This document shows positions 6,036-6,750 of a stretch of 6,750 nucleotides of DNA, piece after piece. The stretch comes from an uncultured Chitinophagaceae bacterium. Its GTDB lineage: Bacteria > Bacteroidota > Bacteroidia > Chitinophagales > Chitinophagaceae. The stretch is from contig CAIMKO010000428.1 in NCBI GenBank assembly GCA_903841915.1, positions 1-6,750 of the forward strand. Direction: 5' to 3'. A model generated the notes under the pieces. That model made no database searches, was not told where the DNA came from, and worked only from the letters and a program-made list of their open reading frames with translations. The stretch's first letter is position 1. Each line of letters begins with the position of its first letter. Position numbers and translations under genes: made by a program.

Positions 6036-6072
6036 AAAGAAGTTGCCAGTCTTTAAGGTTGGCAACTTCTTT
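6036..6072. terminator. Bidirectional terminator between ridA and galK
   Basis: Arms AAAGAAGTTGCCA (6036-6048) and TGGCAACTTCTTT (6060-6072) form a perfect 13-bp stem with an 11-base loop, starting directly after the ridA stop. On the plus strand the tail is only TTCTTT; on the minus strand, serving galK (stop at 6094-6096), the tail is CTTTTT. It closely resembles the hairpin at 2194-2236 in arm and loop sequence. Confidence 0.82.
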
Positions 6073-6093
6073 AAAATCATAGATGAATTATAA

Positions 6094-6750
6094 TTAAGCG
6101 GGCATTATTTCATAAGTACCGTTACTGGTATTCATGATGTATACTTCGGGAACAACACCAAATTTTACATTATACGCGTCTGTAATTGAAGAAACAGTTG
6201 TATTCGTTTTCTCTTTTTCAATAAGGTTAATAGTGCATCCGCCAAATCCGCCACCCATTACCCTTGCGCCAATGATGGATGAATGTTTCTTGGCTTCATC
6301 CACTAAGAAATCCAGTTCATCACAACTCACTTCATATAATTTGCTTAAGCCTTCATGTGTTTGAAACATCAGTTTACCGAATTCTATCAGGTTATTTTCT
6401 TCCAGATATTTTCCAGCTAGTTGTGTGCGTTCAATTTCCTGTGTAACATATAAGCAACGATCATAGGTCTTTGGATCGAGTAAATCCTTTTGTTCTATTA
6501 CTTGTTTTGAGGAAATATTTCTGAAAGATTTTGCATCGGTCAGTTTTGTTTTCAGCAAAGCAAGGCCTTCTTCGCATTGTTTTCTTCTCTTGTTATATTC
6601 ACCGCTTGCCAGTGAATGATGCACTTTGGTATTGATGAGTACAATATCATATTTATCTAACTGTAACGGAAAATGTTTGTATTCCAACGAGGTGCAATCC
6701 AGCAATATCACATGATCTTTTTGACCGTTCAAACTTGCGAACTGATCCAT
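6094..6750 (-). CDS. galK: Galactokinase GalK, N-terminus beyond the window edge
   Basis: Galactokinase phosphorylates alpha-D-galactose with ATP to galactose-1-phosphate, the first committed step of the cytoplasmic Leloir pathway. The visible 218 residues are the C-terminal part of a GHMP-family kinase (whole GalK is about 380). The first visible codons are MDQFASLNG, the conserved segment with the catalytic Asp (6745-6747); this Met is internal, and the true start lies beyond base 6750. Also seen: VHHSLASGEYNKRRKQC (43-59 of the visible part), the galactokinase version of HSLA-x-x-EY-x-x-RR, and MGGGFGGCTINLI (165-177), GHMP motif 3. The combination of MDQF, the RR-x-QC block and GGGFGGC points to GalK rather than mevalonate or homoserine kinase; GalNAc kinase is less likely. 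The N-terminal GRTNLIGEH and ATP-binding motif 2 cannot be checked. It converges on ridA with a shared terminator. Confidence 0.94.
   Translation of the reverse strand: MDQFASLNGQKDHVILLDCTSLEYKHFPLQLDKYDIVLINTKVHHSLASGEYNKRRKQCEEGLALLKTKLTDAKSFRNISSKQVIEQKDLLDPKTYDRCLYVTQEIERTQLAGKYLEENNLIEFGKLMFQTHEGLSKLYEVSCDELDFLVDEAKKHSSIIGARVMGGGFGGCTINLIEKEKTNTTVSSITDAYNVKFGVVPEVYIMNTSNGTYEIMPA

Overview
The window is an ordinary-looking stretch of chromosome, probably from a member of the Bacteroidota and perhaps a Chitinophagaceae-like lineage. The placement rests on AT-rich coding sequence, starts without clear Shine-Dalgarno sequences, intergenic matches to the Bacteroidota -7 element TAnnTTTG, and the flavour of several proteins (NadB, an LpxL-type acyltransferase, a PDO-rhodanese fusion, a short 3HCDH-like protein). 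It is an inference from sequence style, not a phylogenetic result. No mobile element, tRNA, rRNA, CRISPR array or phage gene was seen. Coding density is high and no non-coding stretch exceeds about 130 bases.

Layout: (1) Plus strand, 1-2182: the C-terminal three quarters of L-aspartate oxidase (nadB, cut by the left edge), then 23 bases later an LpxL/HtrB-family acyltransferase. They end at a strong bidirectional terminator (2194-2236). (2) Minus strand, 4179 down to 2310: a small ArsR-family regulator, its own terminator (3799-3821), then a persulfide dioxygenase-rhodanese fusion with its own candidate promoter. (3) Minus strand, 5570 down to 4273: a degenerate 3-hydroxyacyl-CoA-dehydrogenase-like protein whose stop codon overlaps the start of tsaB (TAATG), forming a two-gene unit. 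(4) Plus strand, 5649-6035: ridA, divergent from that unit. (5) Minus strand from the right edge down to 6094: the C-terminal half of galactokinase (galK). ridA and galK converge on a second bidirectional terminator whose sequence closely resembles the first.

Functional picture: mostly housekeeping. NadB makes iminoaspartate for NAD synthesis, and RidA hydrolyses reactive imines/enamines; both concern imine chemistry, but they are far apart here and no operon link is visible. TsaB belongs to the t6A tRNA-modification machinery. The acyltransferase probably completes lipid A or another acylated envelope lipid. The PDO-rhodanese handles persulfide sulfur, and GalK phosphorylates galactose. No complete undescribed system is evident. 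The best leads are the catalytically degraded 3HCDH-like protein coupled to tsaB, the cysteine-free ArsR regulator beside a persulfide-oxidising enzyme, an inverted repeat around the arsR promoter region, and the pair of near-identical terminator hairpins.
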